DNA from: Zunongwangia mangrovi
GTDB lineage: Bacteria; Bacteroidota; Bacteroidia; Flavobacteriales; Flavobacteriaceae
Length of the DNA: 64,000 nt
Assembly (NCBI RefSeq): GCF_900112105.1
Contig: NZ_FOKV01000001.1
Location: 496,001-560,000 of the forward strand
Direction: 5' to 3'
Shown: in pieces, positions 42,424 through 52,511 of the stretch
How the letters are laid out: each line of letters starts with the position of its first letter
How positions within the stretch are numbered: the stretch's first letter is position 1
Notes under the pieces: generated by a model
What the model was told of the DNA's origin: nothing
Database searches by the model: none
The model's input: only the letters and a program-made list of their open reading frames with translations
Program-made: the position numbers and the translations under genes

Positions 42424-44220
42424 ATGAAACACATTCGTAACTTTTGTATCATCGCCCATATCGATCACGGTAAAAGTACGTTGGCAGACCGCCTTTTAGA
42501 TTTTACAGGATCGGTAACAGAGAGAGAAAAGCAAGCACAGCTTTTGGATAGTATGGATTTGGAGCGGGAGCGTGGTATCACTATTAAAAGTCATGCAATC
42601 CAAATGGATTACATTCATGAAGGTGAACAATACGTTTTAAATCTTATCGATACCCCGGGACACGTAGACTTTTCTTACGAAGTTTCTAGATCTATTGCTG
42701 CCTGTGAAGGCGCTTTATTGGTGGTAGATGCCGCACAAAGTATCCAGGCACAAACGATTTCTAACCTTTATCTGGCTTTAGAAAATGACCTGGAGATCAT
42801 TCCGGTTTTAAATAAAGTTGATCTTCCCAGTGCCAATCCAGAAGAAGTTACAGACGATATTGTAGATCTTTTAGGTTGCGATCGTGAAGAGGTGATTCCT
42901 GCCAGTGCAAAAACAGGTATCGGGATCGAAGAAATATTACATGCTATTATTACCAGAATTCCTGCACCAAGTGGTAAAGTTGATGCTCCTTTAAGAGCCT
43001 TAATCTTTGATTCGGTTTACAATCCATTCCGCGGCGTAGAGACTTTCTTTAGAGTAATAAATGGTAGCATAAAAAAGAATCAACACATAAAATTCGTTGC
43101 TACAGGCAAAGATTATTCAGCAGATGAAGTTGGTACTTTAAAATTAATTCAGCATCCAAAACAGGAGATCAAAACTGGCGATGTTGGATATCTAATTACC
43201 GGAATAAAAGATGCCCGTGAAGTAAAAGTTGGGGATACCATTACCGATGCTAAAAATCCTACGACAGAGGCCGTTGCCGGTTTCGAAGATGTAAAACCAA
43301 TGGTATTTGCGGGAATTTATCCTGTAGATACAGAAGATTACGAAGAGCTTAGAGCATCGATGGAGAAACTTCAGCTTAATGATGCTTCCTTAGTATTCAC
43401 TCCAGAGAGTTCTGCAGCTTTAGGATTTGGTTTTAGATGTGGATTCTTAGGAATGCTTCACCTGGAAATTATTCAGGAACGATTAGAGCGTGAATTCGAT
43501 ATGACGGTAATTACTACCGTACCTAACGTTTCTTATTTTGCTTATACCAATAAGGAGCCAGATGAGATGATTTTGGTAAACAATCCATCAGATCTACCAG
43601 AACCATCAACCTTAAATAGAGTAGAAGAACCGTTTATTAAAGCTACAATTATTACCAAAGCCGATTATGTTGGGCCAGTAATGTCGCTTTGTATTGAGAA
43701 ACGAGGAGAAATTACAAATCAAACTTATTTAACTACAGAGCGTGTAGAACTTTCGTTCGATATGCCTTTAGCAGAAATTGTTTTCGATTTTTATGATCGC
43801 CTAAAAACAGTTTCCAGAGGTTATGCATCTTTCGATTATTCACCAATAGGAATGCGTGCTTCTAAACTGGTAAAAGTAGATGTACTTCTTAACGCCAATA
43901 AAGTAGATGCACTATCAGCTTTATTACACCAGGACAATGCTTACGATATTGGTAAGAAAATGTGTGAAAAACTGAAAGAACTTATCCCAAGACAGCAGTT
44001 TGATATTCCTATTCAGGCGGCGATCGGGGCTAAGATCATTTCCAGAGAAACTGTAAAAGCCCTTAGGAAAGACGTTACCGCAAAATGTTATGGTGGAGAT
44101 ATCTCTCGTAAAAGAAAGCTATTAGAGAAGCAGAAAAAGGGTAAAAAACGTATGCGCCAAGTAGGAAACGTAGAAATTCCTCAGGAAGCGTTTATGGCCG
44201 TTTTAAAACTAAACGATTAA
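42424..44220 (+). CDS. lepA: Elongation factor 4 (back-translocating GTPase)
   Basis: LepA binds the ribosome and remodels stalled or initiating complexes. The 598-residue protein has the G1 motif [17 protein letters not shown]2/G3 [11 protein letters not shown] and [13 protein letters not shown]4 NKVDLPSA, and the LepA-specific C-terminus ([19 protein letters not shown], then [20 protein letters not shown]). A long leader with small hairpins and a strong terminator frame it as a single-gene unit. Confidence 0.97.
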   Translation: MKHIRNFCIIAHIDHGKSTLADRLLDFTGSVTEREKQAQLLDSMDLERERGITIKSHAIQMDYIHEGEQYVLNLIDTPGHVDFSYEVSRSIAACEGALLVVDAAQSIQAQTISNLYLALENDLEIIPVLNKVDLPSANPEEVTDDIVDLLGCDREEVIPASAKTGIGIEEILHAIITRIPAPSGKVDAPLRALIFDSVYNPFRGVETFFRVINGSIKKNQHIKFVATGKDYSADEVGTLKLIQHPKQEIKTGDVGYLITGIKDAREVKVGDTITDAKNPTTEAVAGFEDVKPMVFAGIYPVDTEDYEELRASMEKLQLNDASLVFTPESSAALGFGFRCGFLGMLHLEIIQERLEREFDMTVITTVPNVSYFAYTNKEPDEMILVNNPSDLPEPSTLNRVEEPFIKATIITKADYVGPVMSLCIEKRGEITNQTYLTTERVELSFDMPLAEIVFDFYDRLKTVSRGYASFDYSPIGMRASKLVKVDVLLNANKVDALSALLHQDNAYDIGKKMCEKLKELIPRQQFDIPIQAAIGAKIISRETVKALRKDVTAKCYGGDISRKRKLLEKQKKGKKRMRQVGNVEIPQEAFMAVLKLND

Positions 44221-44245
44221 TAACAGTTATAAACTGATTTTATAT

Positions 44246-44281
44246 AAAAACCCTCATAGCTTAAAAACTATGAGGGTTTTT
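44246..44281. terminator. Bidirectional terminator between lepA and the downstream lipoprotein gene
   Basis: AAAAACCCTCATAG (44246-44259) and CTATGAGGGTTTTT (44268-44281) form a 14-bp stem with U-runs on both strands, suitable for the two convergent genes. Confidence 0.88.
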
Positions 44282-44301
44282 ATTTTTTACTTGTTTTATG
44301 C

Positions 44302-44811
44302 TTATTGCTTCTGAAGTGTGATCTCCATTACATCTACATTTGCAGTACCTTCCATTCCGCCGGTTAAGGCTGCACTTCCTGAAGCGTTAAGGATCATTCT
44401 ATTAGAACTCAGTTCTATGATTTCAACCTCATGTTCTTCAGATTGTGTTTCCAAATATAGTTTGTCATCAACTATCGAGTAATTACCCGATACCGATGAA
44501 TATGGTACAGCTTCTTCACTAGTGTACTCCTGGCCGTTCATGATCATGGTGAACTCGACTGTATAAGCTCCAGAAGATGTAAATGTACCGTCCTCTTTAA
44601 AATCGAAGATATAATCATCAAAACTCACGGACTGGCCTATAAATTGGTAATCCAAATTGCCATAATTCATATCACCTTCGTAATAAACGTTAGAAACTTC
44701 CCAGGTTCCATTAATTTCGTTAGAAATTTCAGAATCATTGTCGTCATCACTACCGCAAGAGCCCAATAGAAAACATACCAACAACATTGGTATTAAAAAT
44801 AACTTCTTCAT
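44302..44811 (-). CDS. Lipocalin-like secreted lipoprotein
   Basis: The start MKKLFLIPMLLVCFLLGSCG is chosen since the lipobox LLGSCGS directly follows; an upstream frame of 18 codons lacks support. After an acidic spacer (DDDNDSE) the body of about 140 residues has alternating strands and motifs such as INGTWEVSNVYYEG and DYIFDFKEDGTF, typical of lipocalin-like proteins of Bacteroidota. Function is unknown; it may bind a small ligand at the outer membrane. Confidence 0.75.
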   Translation of the reverse strand: MKKLFLIPMLLVCFLLGSCGSDDDNDSEISNEINGTWEVSNVYYEGDMNYGNLDYQFIGQSVSFDDYIFDFKEDGTFTSSGAYTVEFTMIMNGQEYTSEEAVPYSSVSGNYSIVDDKLYLETQSEEHEVEIIELSSNRMILNASGSAALTGGMEGTANVDVMEITLQKQ

Positions 44812-45018
44812 TTTTTGATTGATTAAGAGTGAATTTTCATCTACAATATAACCAATTGGTAGCATTAAAATCTGCCTCAGAATAAAATAGGGTATAAATC
44901 CCCCTTATTTCTTATTGATTTCTCAATTTCTTAAATTTGTGAAAATTGCTTCATTTTTGACCAAAATCGACTTAAATTGAACCAAAACTGATTAAAAAAC
45001 GCGAAAAAGGAGAATAAA

Positions 45019-45777
45019 ATGGCTGGACATAGTAAATGGGCGAATATAAAACACCGCAAAGGAGCGCAGGATAAAAAACGTGCAAAGCAATTTACCCGAG
45101 CAATTAAAGAAATTAGTGTTGCTGTAAAAGAAGGTGGCGGTGCAGATCCTGAAGCTAACCCAAGTTTACGTAATGCAATAAGCAATGCAAAAGGGGTAAA
45201 CATGCCCAAAGACACCATAGATCGAGCTGTTAAAAAAGCAAGTGGGGCAGATGCCGATAACTACGAAACAGTAAGTTTTGAAGGTTATGGACCTAACGGA
45301 ATCGCAATCTTTGTTGAATGCACCACAGATAATACCAATAGAACCGTAGCTTCTGTGAGATCCATTTTCACTAAAAATGGCGGAAGTTTAGGTACCAATG
45401 GTTCGTTAGAATTTTTATTCGATAAAAAAGGAGTTTTTGTTCTTGAAAAAGAAAAAATTGAAATGAATCTTGAGGAATTTGAACTCGAACTTATAGAAGG
45501 TGGTGCCACCAAAATCGAAAAAGAAGATGATCTAATAACAGTTTATACCGATTTTAATGATTTTGGACTGATGTCTTCTAAGCTTGAAGAATTAGAGATC
45601 GAAACAAAATCTTCTGAAGTACAACGAATTCCTTTAAATACCTTGGAACTGCCGGTGGAGGACGCTAAAAAGATCTTAAACCTCATCGAAAAGTTTGAAG
45701 ATGATGATGACGTTCAAAACGTATATCATAACCTTGAAATTACAGACGATCTTATCGACGCTATGGATGAAGATTAA
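45019..45777 (+). CDS. yebC: YebC/PmpR-family regulator (TACO1-like)
   Basis: The protein begins AGHSKWANIKHRKGAQDKKR, the invariant start of the family, with GVNMPKDTIDRAVKKASG and YEGYG-like FEGYGPNGIAIFVE. Newer work in other bacteria links YebC proteins to translation of proline-rich stretches, and older work to transcription control. It has 252 residues, slightly longer than most because of an acidic tail (FEDDDDVQNVY onward). A Shine-Dalgarno-like AAGGAG is 9 nt before the start, uncommon in this genome. Confidence 0.95.
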   Translation: MAGHSKWANIKHRKGAQDKKRAKQFTRAIKEISVAVKEGGGADPEANPSLRNAISNAKGVNMPKDTIDRAVKKASGADADNYETVSFEGYGPNGIAIFVECTTDNTNRTVASVRSIFTKNGGSLGTNGSLEFLFDKKGVFVLEKEKIEMNLEEFELELIEGGATKIEKEDDLITVYTDFNDFGLMSSKLEELEIETKSSEVQRIPLNTLELPVEDAKKILNLIEKFEDDDDVQNVYHNLEITDDLIDAMDED

Positions 45778-45801
45778 ATCCCATTAAAAAATATAAACCA
45801 T

Positions 45802-45838
45802 AAATGCCCAATTTTAATATTTAAAATTGGGCATTTTT
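45802..45838. terminator. Terminator between yebC and the antiporter gene
   Basis: AAATGCCCAATTTTAA and TTAAAATTGGGCATTT form a long stem with a T-run on the plus strand. It can serve both convergent genes. Confidence 0.88.
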
Positions 45839-45869
45839 ATCACAATTTATGGCTTAGTCTATTATTTTA

Positions 45870-47747
45870 CTAATCATCATCGGTTTTGGTTTTCGTATCT
45901 TCTTCGTCGCCAGTATTCGAGTTATCTTCAACTTCCATCTGTTTTCCTAGATAAACAAGTTTAAAGCCTTCTTCGATTTCTACTTCTTTACTATTAGACG
46001 GAATGATACTAAGATTTCCTTCAGTATTTTTTACAAACAGCGGAATAATATCAGAATCGGTTTTAGAAATTTCAATTAATCCTTCGTAATGCTCTTTAGA
46101 ATTTAAAGTAACCTCGTGTACTTGCGAGTACTTGCGGGCAAGATTCGTAAGTTTTACGTAATCATCTGTTTGAGAGAACAATCCTTCTTTTGGATTATTT
46201 TCTGGATCCTGCATTTCTTCAGGAGAAACCACTCTAAAAGATCCATTTTCACCAAAATGCTTTCTAAACTTTTCTATGGCATTTTTATTAATCTCACTGT
46301 TACTGGTCATGGCCATCAAATAACCTATATCATTAAGCTCGATATTATTAATAAGATCTTCAGAATATACATTTTCTTCGATCGCATCTAATCCCATGCT
46401 TTTCGCTTTTCTAACATTCATCCCATTGTTATCTACTAAAACAACATGACGACCATTTTCTTCCATGTATTTACCAATGATCCTTGAGAAAGATGAAGCT
46501 CCAATAATTAAAATTCCTTCAGAATCTTTCAAAAATACGCCTACGAGCTGAGCAAATAAACGTGCCGTCGTAGCATTTAATAGTACTGTCCCCAATACGA
46601 TCATAAACACCAAAGGCGTAATATATTCGGCTCCTTCTACACCTTGATTTGCTAATTCTATACCAAATAGCGAAGCAATACCTGCAGCTACGATACCTCG
46701 AGGACCAACCCAGCTTATAAATAACTTTTCGTTGAATTTAAGCGAAGAATTAATACTACTTATAAAAACACCCAGCGGTCTTACTACGAAAACGATCACT
46801 GCAAATAACCAAATCGCTTTACTTGTAAATACCAAGTAAAGATCTTCCATATTAATATTTGCAGCCAGCAGTATAAATAAGATCGAAATTAAAAGAACAC
46901 TTAAAGATTCCTTGAAATAAAGCAGCTCTTTTAAATTTGGTAAATCTATATTTCCCATCACCATTCCCATCACAACCACGGCTAGAAGTCCGCTTTCGTG
47001 TGCAAATTGATCAGACAATACAAAAACACCAAGTACTGCGGCCAGTGTAAGTACGTTTAATAAATAATGCGGAATGATATTTTTCTTGATACTGTAGGCG
47101 AGGGCATGGGCAAAAGTAAATCCAAAAGTGAATCCAAAAAGCACGATCTTACCAAATTCTAACAATACGGTTGAAGTATATTCTTTTCCTTTCCCGGCAC
47201 TTATAAACTCAAAAACCAGTACAGCAACCAAAGCACCAATAGGATCGATTAAGATTCCTTCCCATTTTAAGATCGTTGAAATATCCTTTTTAAGCGGAAT
47301 ATTTCTAAGAATAGGTGTAATTACCGTAGGCCCGGTAACAATGATTAGCGAGGCAAATAAAAACGAAATTTGCCAGCTGAGATCAAAAATATAATGTGCA
47401 GCAATACCGGCACCAATAAAAGTGATAATTACAGCGACTGTTATAAGCTTCACAATCACGAAACCCACATTTAAGATTTCACCTTTTTTAAGCGTTAAAC
47501 CACCTTCAAAAAGAATGATCCCTATGGCGAGAGAGACAAAATAAAATAAACTTTCGCCCGGGAATAATCCAGATTCGCCATTCCAGATAGGTTCTATAAG
47601 CTTACTTCCATCCTCTGTAAATATGGTCGCAATTGGTCCCACACAAAGACCAATCAATATCAACGGAAGGATTGCAGGAATTTTAAACTTCCACGCCACC
47701 CATTGTGCCAATATTCCTAAAATTACTATACCTGCTAATTCTAACAT
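45870..47747 (-). CDS. Cation:proton antiporter with TrkA/RCK regulatory domain
   Basis: Residues 1-400 are a 12-helix CPA antiporter domain with ILFEGGLTLKKGEI, IVTGPTVITPILRNIPLKKD and DPIGALVAVLVFEF, which carry the ion-binding acidic residues. Residues about 405-540 form a TrkA-N Rossmann domain (GILIIGASSFSRIIGKYMEE). A TrkA-C-like domain follows, then an acidic tail. It probably exchanges Na+ or K+ for protons under nucleotide control. It is a single gene. Confidence 0.9.
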   Translation of the reverse strand: MLELAGIVILGILAQWVAWKFKIPAILPLILIGLCVGPIATIFTEDGSKLIEPIWNGESGLFPGESLFYFVSLAIGIILFEGGLTLKKGEILNVGFVIVKLITVAVIITFIGAGIAAHYIFDLSWQISFLFASLIIVTGPTVITPILRNIPLKKDISTILKWEGILIDPIGALVAVLVFEFISAGKGKEYTSTVLLEFGKIVLFGFTFGFTFAHALAYSIKKNIIPHYLLNVLTLAAVLGVFVLSDQFAHESGLLAVVVMGMVMGNIDLPNLKELLYFKESLSVLLISILFILLAANINMEDLYLVFTSKAIWLFAVIVFVVRPLGVFISSINSSLKFNEKLFISWVGPRGIVAAGIASLFGIELANQGVEGAEYITPLVFMIVLGTVLLNATTARLFAQLVGVFLKDSEGILIIGASSFSRIIGKYMEENGRHVVLVDNNGMNVRKAKSMGLDAIEENVYSEDLINNIELNDIGYLMAMTSNSEINKNAIEKFRKHFGENGSFRVVSPEEMQDPENNPKEGLFSQTDDYVKLTNLARKYSQVHEVTLNSKEHYEGLIEISKTDSDIIPLFVKNTEGNLSIIPSNSKEVEIEEGFKLVYLGKQMEVEDNSNTGDEEDTKTKTDDD

Positions 47748-47917
47748 TAATCTTTTCGGTTTGATTTAAATGCTAAAAATATTAAAAATAGTTTAGTTTG
47801 CTCCTAAGCTCGTCTTAAACTCGATTTATTTCTAATCTCATGTTAAATCAGGCTAATAAACTGCTTTTGAGAATTTGATTTAATAATTTGCGATATATTG
47901 TGAAAATTTGATTTTTT

Positions 47918-48781
47918 ATGAAATTATATCCTATCGAAGCAGGAAATTTTAAACTGGACGGCGGTGCTATGTTTGGCGTTGTTCCTAAAAGTATCTGGCA
48001 AAAGACCAATCCTGCAGATAGCAATAACATGATCGATATTGGCGCCAGAAGCCTTTTGATCGAAGATGGAAATAAACTAATTCTTATCGATACAGGACTT
48101 GGGGATAAGCAAAGCGACAAATTCTTTAGTTATTATTATCAGTGGGGTGATGATTCTCTAGATAGATCTTTACAAAAAAACGGATTTCATCGCGACGACA
48201 TTACCGATGTTTTTACTACACATCTTCATTTTGATCACTGCGGTGGCTGCGTGCAATGGAATAAAGATCGCACCGGTTACGAAACCGTATTTAAAAACGC
48301 TAAATACTGGAGTAATAAAGATCACTGGGACTGGGCCACAAAACCTAATGCACGCGAAAAAGCATCATTTTTAAAAGAAAATATCTTACCAATAGAAGAA
48401 AGTGGGCAACTTCATTTTGTAGATCGAAAAGACAAAGAAAATTTCACCAAAATACCAGATCTTGGCTTTGGCGTGCTCTTTGTAGATGGACATACCGACA
48501 AACAAATGATACCACACCTGGAGTATAAAGGGAAAAAACTGGTTTTTATGGCAGATCTTTTGCCAACCGCGGGTCATATTCCTTTACCCTATGTGATGGG
48601 ATACGACACCAGGCCTTTACTTACTTTACCTGAAAAGCAAAGCTTTTTAGATAAAGCAGCAGATGAAGAAATCTATTTGTTTATGCAACATGACGCTCAC
48701 AACGAAGTTATAACCGTAAAACACACTGAAAAAGGTGTGAGACATGATCAAACATACACGTTTAATGAATTATTTAACTAA
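47918..48781 (+). CDS. MBL-fold metallo-hydrolase
   Basis: The zinc-binding motif THLHFDHCGG is at about residues 106-115, with later ligands in DGHTDKQMIPH and LFMQHDAHN. The substrate is not evident; related proteins include lactonases and alkyl or acyl hydrolases. The 287-residue chain has no signal peptide, so it is cytoplasmic. It is followed after 1 nt by a secreted S8 peptidase gene; together with an M1 peptidase gene they form a three-gene unit. Confidence 0.85.
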   Translation: MKLYPIEAGNFKLDGGAMFGVVPKSIWQKTNPADSNNMIDIGARSLLIEDGNKLILIDTGLGDKQSDKFFSYYYQWGDDSLDRSLQKNGFHRDDITDVFTTHLHFDHCGGCVQWNKDRTGYETVFKNAKYWSNKDHWDWATKPNAREKASFLKENILPIEESGQLHFVDRKDKENFTKIPDLGFGVLFVDGHTDKQMIPHLEYKGKKLVFMADLLPTAGHIPLPYVMGYDTRPLLTLPEKQSFLDKAADEEIYLFMQHDAHNEVITVKHTEKGVRHDQTYTFNELFN

Positions 48782-48782
48782 A

Positions 48783-50462
48783 ATGAAAATTCCATTTTAT
48801 AAACCATTACTGGCTGCTACCTCAGCAGCCATTCTTGCGTCTTGTGGGAGTAGTGCTCCTGCAATAGTTTCAACCCCAATCGCTAATATCGATACCATTC
48901 CGCTTAAGGTTACTGCACTTACAGATGCTCAGTTTAAAAACTGGCCAGAAGCAGATCTTATTTATGATACCATCCCTGGAATGAGTGTAGATAGAGCTTA
49001 TTCAGAAATAATTAAAGATCAAAAAGGTAAAAAAGTTATTGTTGGAGTGATCGATAGTGGTACAGACATCGAGCACGAAGATCTTAAAAACGTGCTTTGG
49101 ACCAACGAAGACGAAATTCCCGGGAACGGAATTGATGATGATAACAATGGCTACATCGACGATGTTCACGGTTGGAACTTTTTAGGCGATGCTGTAGATG
49201 AAAACCTGGAATATGTTCGAATTTATAGAGAATTAAAACCTAAATATGAAGGAAAATCTGCAAGTACAGTTAGTGCTGCAAATCGGGAAGAATTCATTTT
49301 ATATAAAGAAGCTGAAGAAGAATATCGTAAAGAACTAAACGAAACTCAGCAAAATGTTTCTCAATATGAGCAAATAAAATCGCAATTGGTAGCAGCGCAT
49401 CAGGCGGTTTCTTCTCAATTAGGGAAAGAAGATTATACTATGGAAGAATTAAGAGCCATGCAGGCTACTGCGCAACCTTTAAGCCAGTATAAAGCCATGT
49501 TGCTTCAGATTCAGCAAAATGTGAACGAAAATATTCCAAAAGCGATTGAAGAACTGGATGGAGCAATTGATTATTATAAAGAAATGCTCGAAATCAATTT
49601 GAATTTAGAGCTTGATGGAAGAGCCATCGTTGGTGACGATCCAGATGATCTTAGCGATCGTGATTACGGAAATAATAACGTAATGGGACCTGAAGCTGAT
49701 AAGGAAAATATTAAACATGGTACGCACGTATCTGGGATTATCGCTGCACAACGAAATAACGGTATTGGAATGGACGGTGTTGCCCAAAATGTAGAGATCA
49801 TGACCGTTAGAGCTGTCCCTAATGGCGATGAGTACGATAAAGACATTGCTCTTGCTATTAGATATGCCGTAGATAATGGTGCTAAAGTAATAAATACCAG
49901 TTTTGGAAAATATTTCTCTACGCATCCAGAATGGGTAAGAGAAGCCGTTAAATATGCAGCAGAGAATGATGTTTTGATCGTAAATGCAGCAGGTAACGAA
50001 AGTTTGAATCTAGATGAAAAAATGGTGTATCCTAACGATCAAACACCAGAAAATTCTGTAGAAATTAGCGATAACTTCTTAACGGTTGGTGCTTTAAATT
50101 ACGATTATGGTTCTAAACTGGTAGCCGATTTTTCTAACTACGGAAAGAAAAATGTTGATGTTTTTGCTCCCGGAAATAAAATTTGGTCTACCACACCAAA
50201 TAATGAATACGAATATTTACAGGGAACATCTATGGCTTCACCGGCGGTTGCGGGTGTAGCGGCTATGATTAGATCTTATTTTCCTAAATTAACCGCTCCA
50301 CAGGTTAAAAAGATCATTATGGATAGTGGTTTACCGGTTCAGGCGAATGTAATTGTTGGCGGTGATCGATTAAACACAAAGGAATTTAGTGAACTTTCTA
50401 CCTCTGGAAAGATTGCTAATTTATATAATGCATTAATTTTAGCCTCAAAAGTTTCTAAATAA
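48783..50462 (+). CDS. S8 (subtilisin-like) serine peptidase lipoprotein
   Basis: The start MKIPFYKPLLAATSAAILAS is chosen because the lipobox ILASCGS follows and because this start is 1 nt after the previous gene. The catalytic Asp is in VIVGVIDSGTDIEHEDL (about 92-108), the His in KHGTHVSGIIAAQ (about 310-322), and the Ser in GTSMASPAVAGVAA (about 480-493). Between Asp and His lies a helical, coiled-coil-like insertion of about 140 residues (about 155-295), unusual for subtilases but known in some Bacteroidota members. It probably degrades proteins in the periplasm or at the surface. Confidence 0.92.
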   Translation: MKIPFYKPLLAATSAAILASCGSSAPAIVSTPIANIDTIPLKVTALTDAQFKNWPEADLIYDTIPGMSVDRAYSEIIKDQKGKKVIVGVIDSGTDIEHEDLKNVLWTNEDEIPGNGIDDDNNGYIDDVHGWNFLGDAVDENLEYVRIYRELKPKYEGKSASTVSAANREEFILYKEAEEEYRKELNETQQNVSQYEQIKSQLVAAHQAVSSQLGKEDYTMEELRAMQATAQPLSQYKAMLLQIQQNVNENIPKAIEELDGAIDYYKEMLEINLNLELDGRAIVGDDPDDLSDRDYGNNNVMGPEADKENIKHGTHVSGIIAAQRNNGIGMDGVAQNVEIMTVRAVPNGDEYDKDIALAIRYAVDNGAKVINTSFGKYFSTHPEWVREAVKYAAENDVLIVNAAGNESLNLDEKMVYPNDQTPENSVEISDNFLTVGALNYDYGSKLVADFSNYGKKNVDVFAPGNKIWSTTPNNEYEYLQGTSMASPAVAGVAAMIRSYFPKLTAPQVKKIIMDSGLPVQANVIVGGDRLNTKEFSELSTSGKIANLYNALILASKVSK

Positions 50463-50474
50463 TAACCCAAATTT

Positions 50475-52346
50475 ATGAAAAAACTAATTTTTAGTCTGGC
50501 TCTATTGGCCACTGCATTTTCGCAGGCTCAAAATAATACCAGTTACTGGCAACAGCATGTAGACTACGATATGGACGTAGATATGAATGTTGAAAATTAC
50601 CAATATACCGGTACACAGGAGTTGGTTTATACCAATAATTCTCCAGATACTTTAACCAAAGTATATTATCATATGTTCTTTAACGCTTTCCAACCAGGAA
50701 GCGAAATGGATACTCGTTTACAGGATATTCAGGATCCAGATGGGAGAATGGTAAACAACAAAGGAGATCGTCAAAATCCAGATTACGAAAGTAGAATTGC
50801 CAAACTTAATGAAGACGAAATTGGTTATTTAAGAGCCACTTCTTTAACTCAGAATGGTAAGAAAGTAGAGATGGAAGACGAAGAAACGATTCTTATCGTT
50901 CATCTTGCTGAACCAATTTTACCTGGAAAATCTACTACTTTTAAAATGGAATTTGAAGGCCAGGTGCCTGTTCAGATTAGAAGATCTGGTAGAAATAACG
51001 CCGATGGTGTTGCACTTTCTATGACACAATGGTATCCTAAATTAGCCGAATATGATTTTGAAGGCTGGCATGCAGATCCTTATATCGCCAGAGAGTTTCA
51101 TGGCGTTTGGGGAGATTTTGATGTAACCATTAATATCGACAAAGATTATATTATTGGTGGTACAGGAGTTTTACAAAACCCTGAAGAAATTGGTTATGGT
51201 TACGAAGAAGAAGGAACTAAAGTAAAGCGTAAAGGCAAAAAACTAGCCTGGAATTTTAAAGCTGAAAAAGTTCACGATTTTGCCTGGGCTGCAGATCCAG
51301 AATATATCCACGACAAATTGGAAACTGAAAGCGGAGTAACACTTCACTTTTTATATAAGGACGACCCAAAAGTTACTGATGCATGGCAAAGAATTCAGCC
51401 AGAAACTGCAAAACTACTAGCTTTCTTTAACGAGCATATTGGTCCTTATCCATGGCCACAATATTCAATTATTCAAGGTGGTGACGGTGGTATGGAGTAT
51501 GCCATGTGTACCTTAATTACCGGTGGCGAAAGCTACAATAGTTTATTAGGAACTACCGCACATGAGTTTGCACATTCTTGGTTTCAGCAATTATTAGGAA
51601 CAAACGAATCTCAGCATCCGTGGATGGACGAAGGTTTTACTACTTATATTTCTGGATTAGCACAAAAAACGATCAAGGGAACTTCAGGAAATCCAACCGC
51701 TGGATCGTACAGAGGTTACAACTATATTGCAACTTCTGGTATGGAGCAACCACAAACTACGCATGGTGATCGTTACGATATCAATACTGCATATTCTATT
51801 GCTGCATACAGTAAAGGAGCGGTTTTCTTATCGCAACTTGGTTATGTTATTGGTCAGGATAATTTAGCTGAAACTTTAAATCGTTATTATGATGAATGGA
51901 AATTTAAACATCCAACACCAAACGATTTTATAAGAATTGCTGAAAAAGTTTCTGGAGCCGAATTACACTGGTATCTAACAGATTGGACCGAAACTACCAA
52001 TCAAATTGATTATGCTATTAATAGCGTTGAAGATGCAGAAAACGGAACCAAAATTACCTTAGAAAGAAAAGCTTTAATGCCAATGCCTGTTGAAGTTACA
52101 GTAACTTTAAACGATGGTAGTAAAAAATTATACTATATGCCATTGCGCATGATGCGTTGGGAAAAACCAGCTGAAGGAGATGTAGAGCGTATTTTAAAAG
52201 AAGACTGGCCGTGGGCATTTCCTACTTACGAGTTGGAAATCGATGCTGCAAAAGCAGATATAAAATCGATCGAAATTGACGAATCTCAGCTTATGGCAGA
52301 TGTAAACCGTAACAATAATACTTACGGACAGGTAGACTCAGAATAA
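50475..52346 (+). CDS. M1-family aminopeptidase
   Basis: The gluzincin motif HEFAHSWFQQLLG, with the third zinc ligand in WMDEGFTTYISG, is at about residues 363-394, and the GGMEYAMC segment near 336-343 matches the GAMEN-like exopeptidase motif of M1 enzymes. A signal peptide (1-18) directs it to the periplasm. At 623 residues it is a full-length secreted member. It lies 12 nt behind the S8 peptidase gene, so it may finish peptides made by that enzyme. Confidence 0.92.
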   Translation: MKKLIFSLALLATAFSQAQNNTSYWQQHVDYDMDVDMNVENYQYTGTQELVYTNNSPDTLTKVYYHMFFNAFQPGSEMDTRLQDIQDPDGRMVNNKGDRQNPDYESRIAKLNEDEIGYLRATSLTQNGKKVEMEDEETILIVHLAEPILPGKSTTFKMEFEGQVPVQIRRSGRNNADGVALSMTQWYPKLAEYDFEGWHADPYIAREFHGVWGDFDVTINIDKDYIIGGTGVLQNPEEIGYGYEEEGTKVKRKGKKLAWNFKAEKVHDFAWAADPEYIHDKLETESGVTLHFLYKDDPKVTDAWQRIQPETAKLLAFFNEHIGPYPWPQYSIIQGGDGGMEYAMCTLITGGESYNSLLGTTAHEFAHSWFQQLLGTNESQHPWMDEGFTTYISGLAQKTIKGTSGNPTAGSYRGYNYIATSGMEQPQTTHGDRYDINTAYSIAAYSKGAVFLSQLGYVIGQDNLAETLNRYYDEWKFKHPTPNDFIRIAEKVSGAELHWYLTDWTETTNQIDYAINSVEDAENGTKITLERKALMPMPVEVTVTLNDGSKKLYYMPLRMMRWEKPAEGDVERILKEDWPWAFPTYELEIDAAKADIKSIEIDESQLMADVNRNNNTYGQVDSE

Positions 52347-52370
52347 GAATATTTCTTATCTAGAATAGAA

Positions 52371-52395
52371 AGTCCGGCAAATGCCGGACTTTTTT
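52371..52395 (+). terminator. Terminator of the MBL-S8-M1 unit
   Basis: AGTCCGGC (52371-52378), loop AAAT and GCCGGACT (52383-52390) form an 8-bp GC-rich stem followed by a T-run. Confidence 0.9.
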
Positions 52396-52511
52396 GTTTT
52401 AAAAAGCTTCCATAATCAAGAACTACAGGAAATTAAACCTTTAATGATAGATTAAATTTTATTTAGTCGATCTATTTTATATTTTTAGAATACCAATCCA
52501 ACCTCAAGAAT

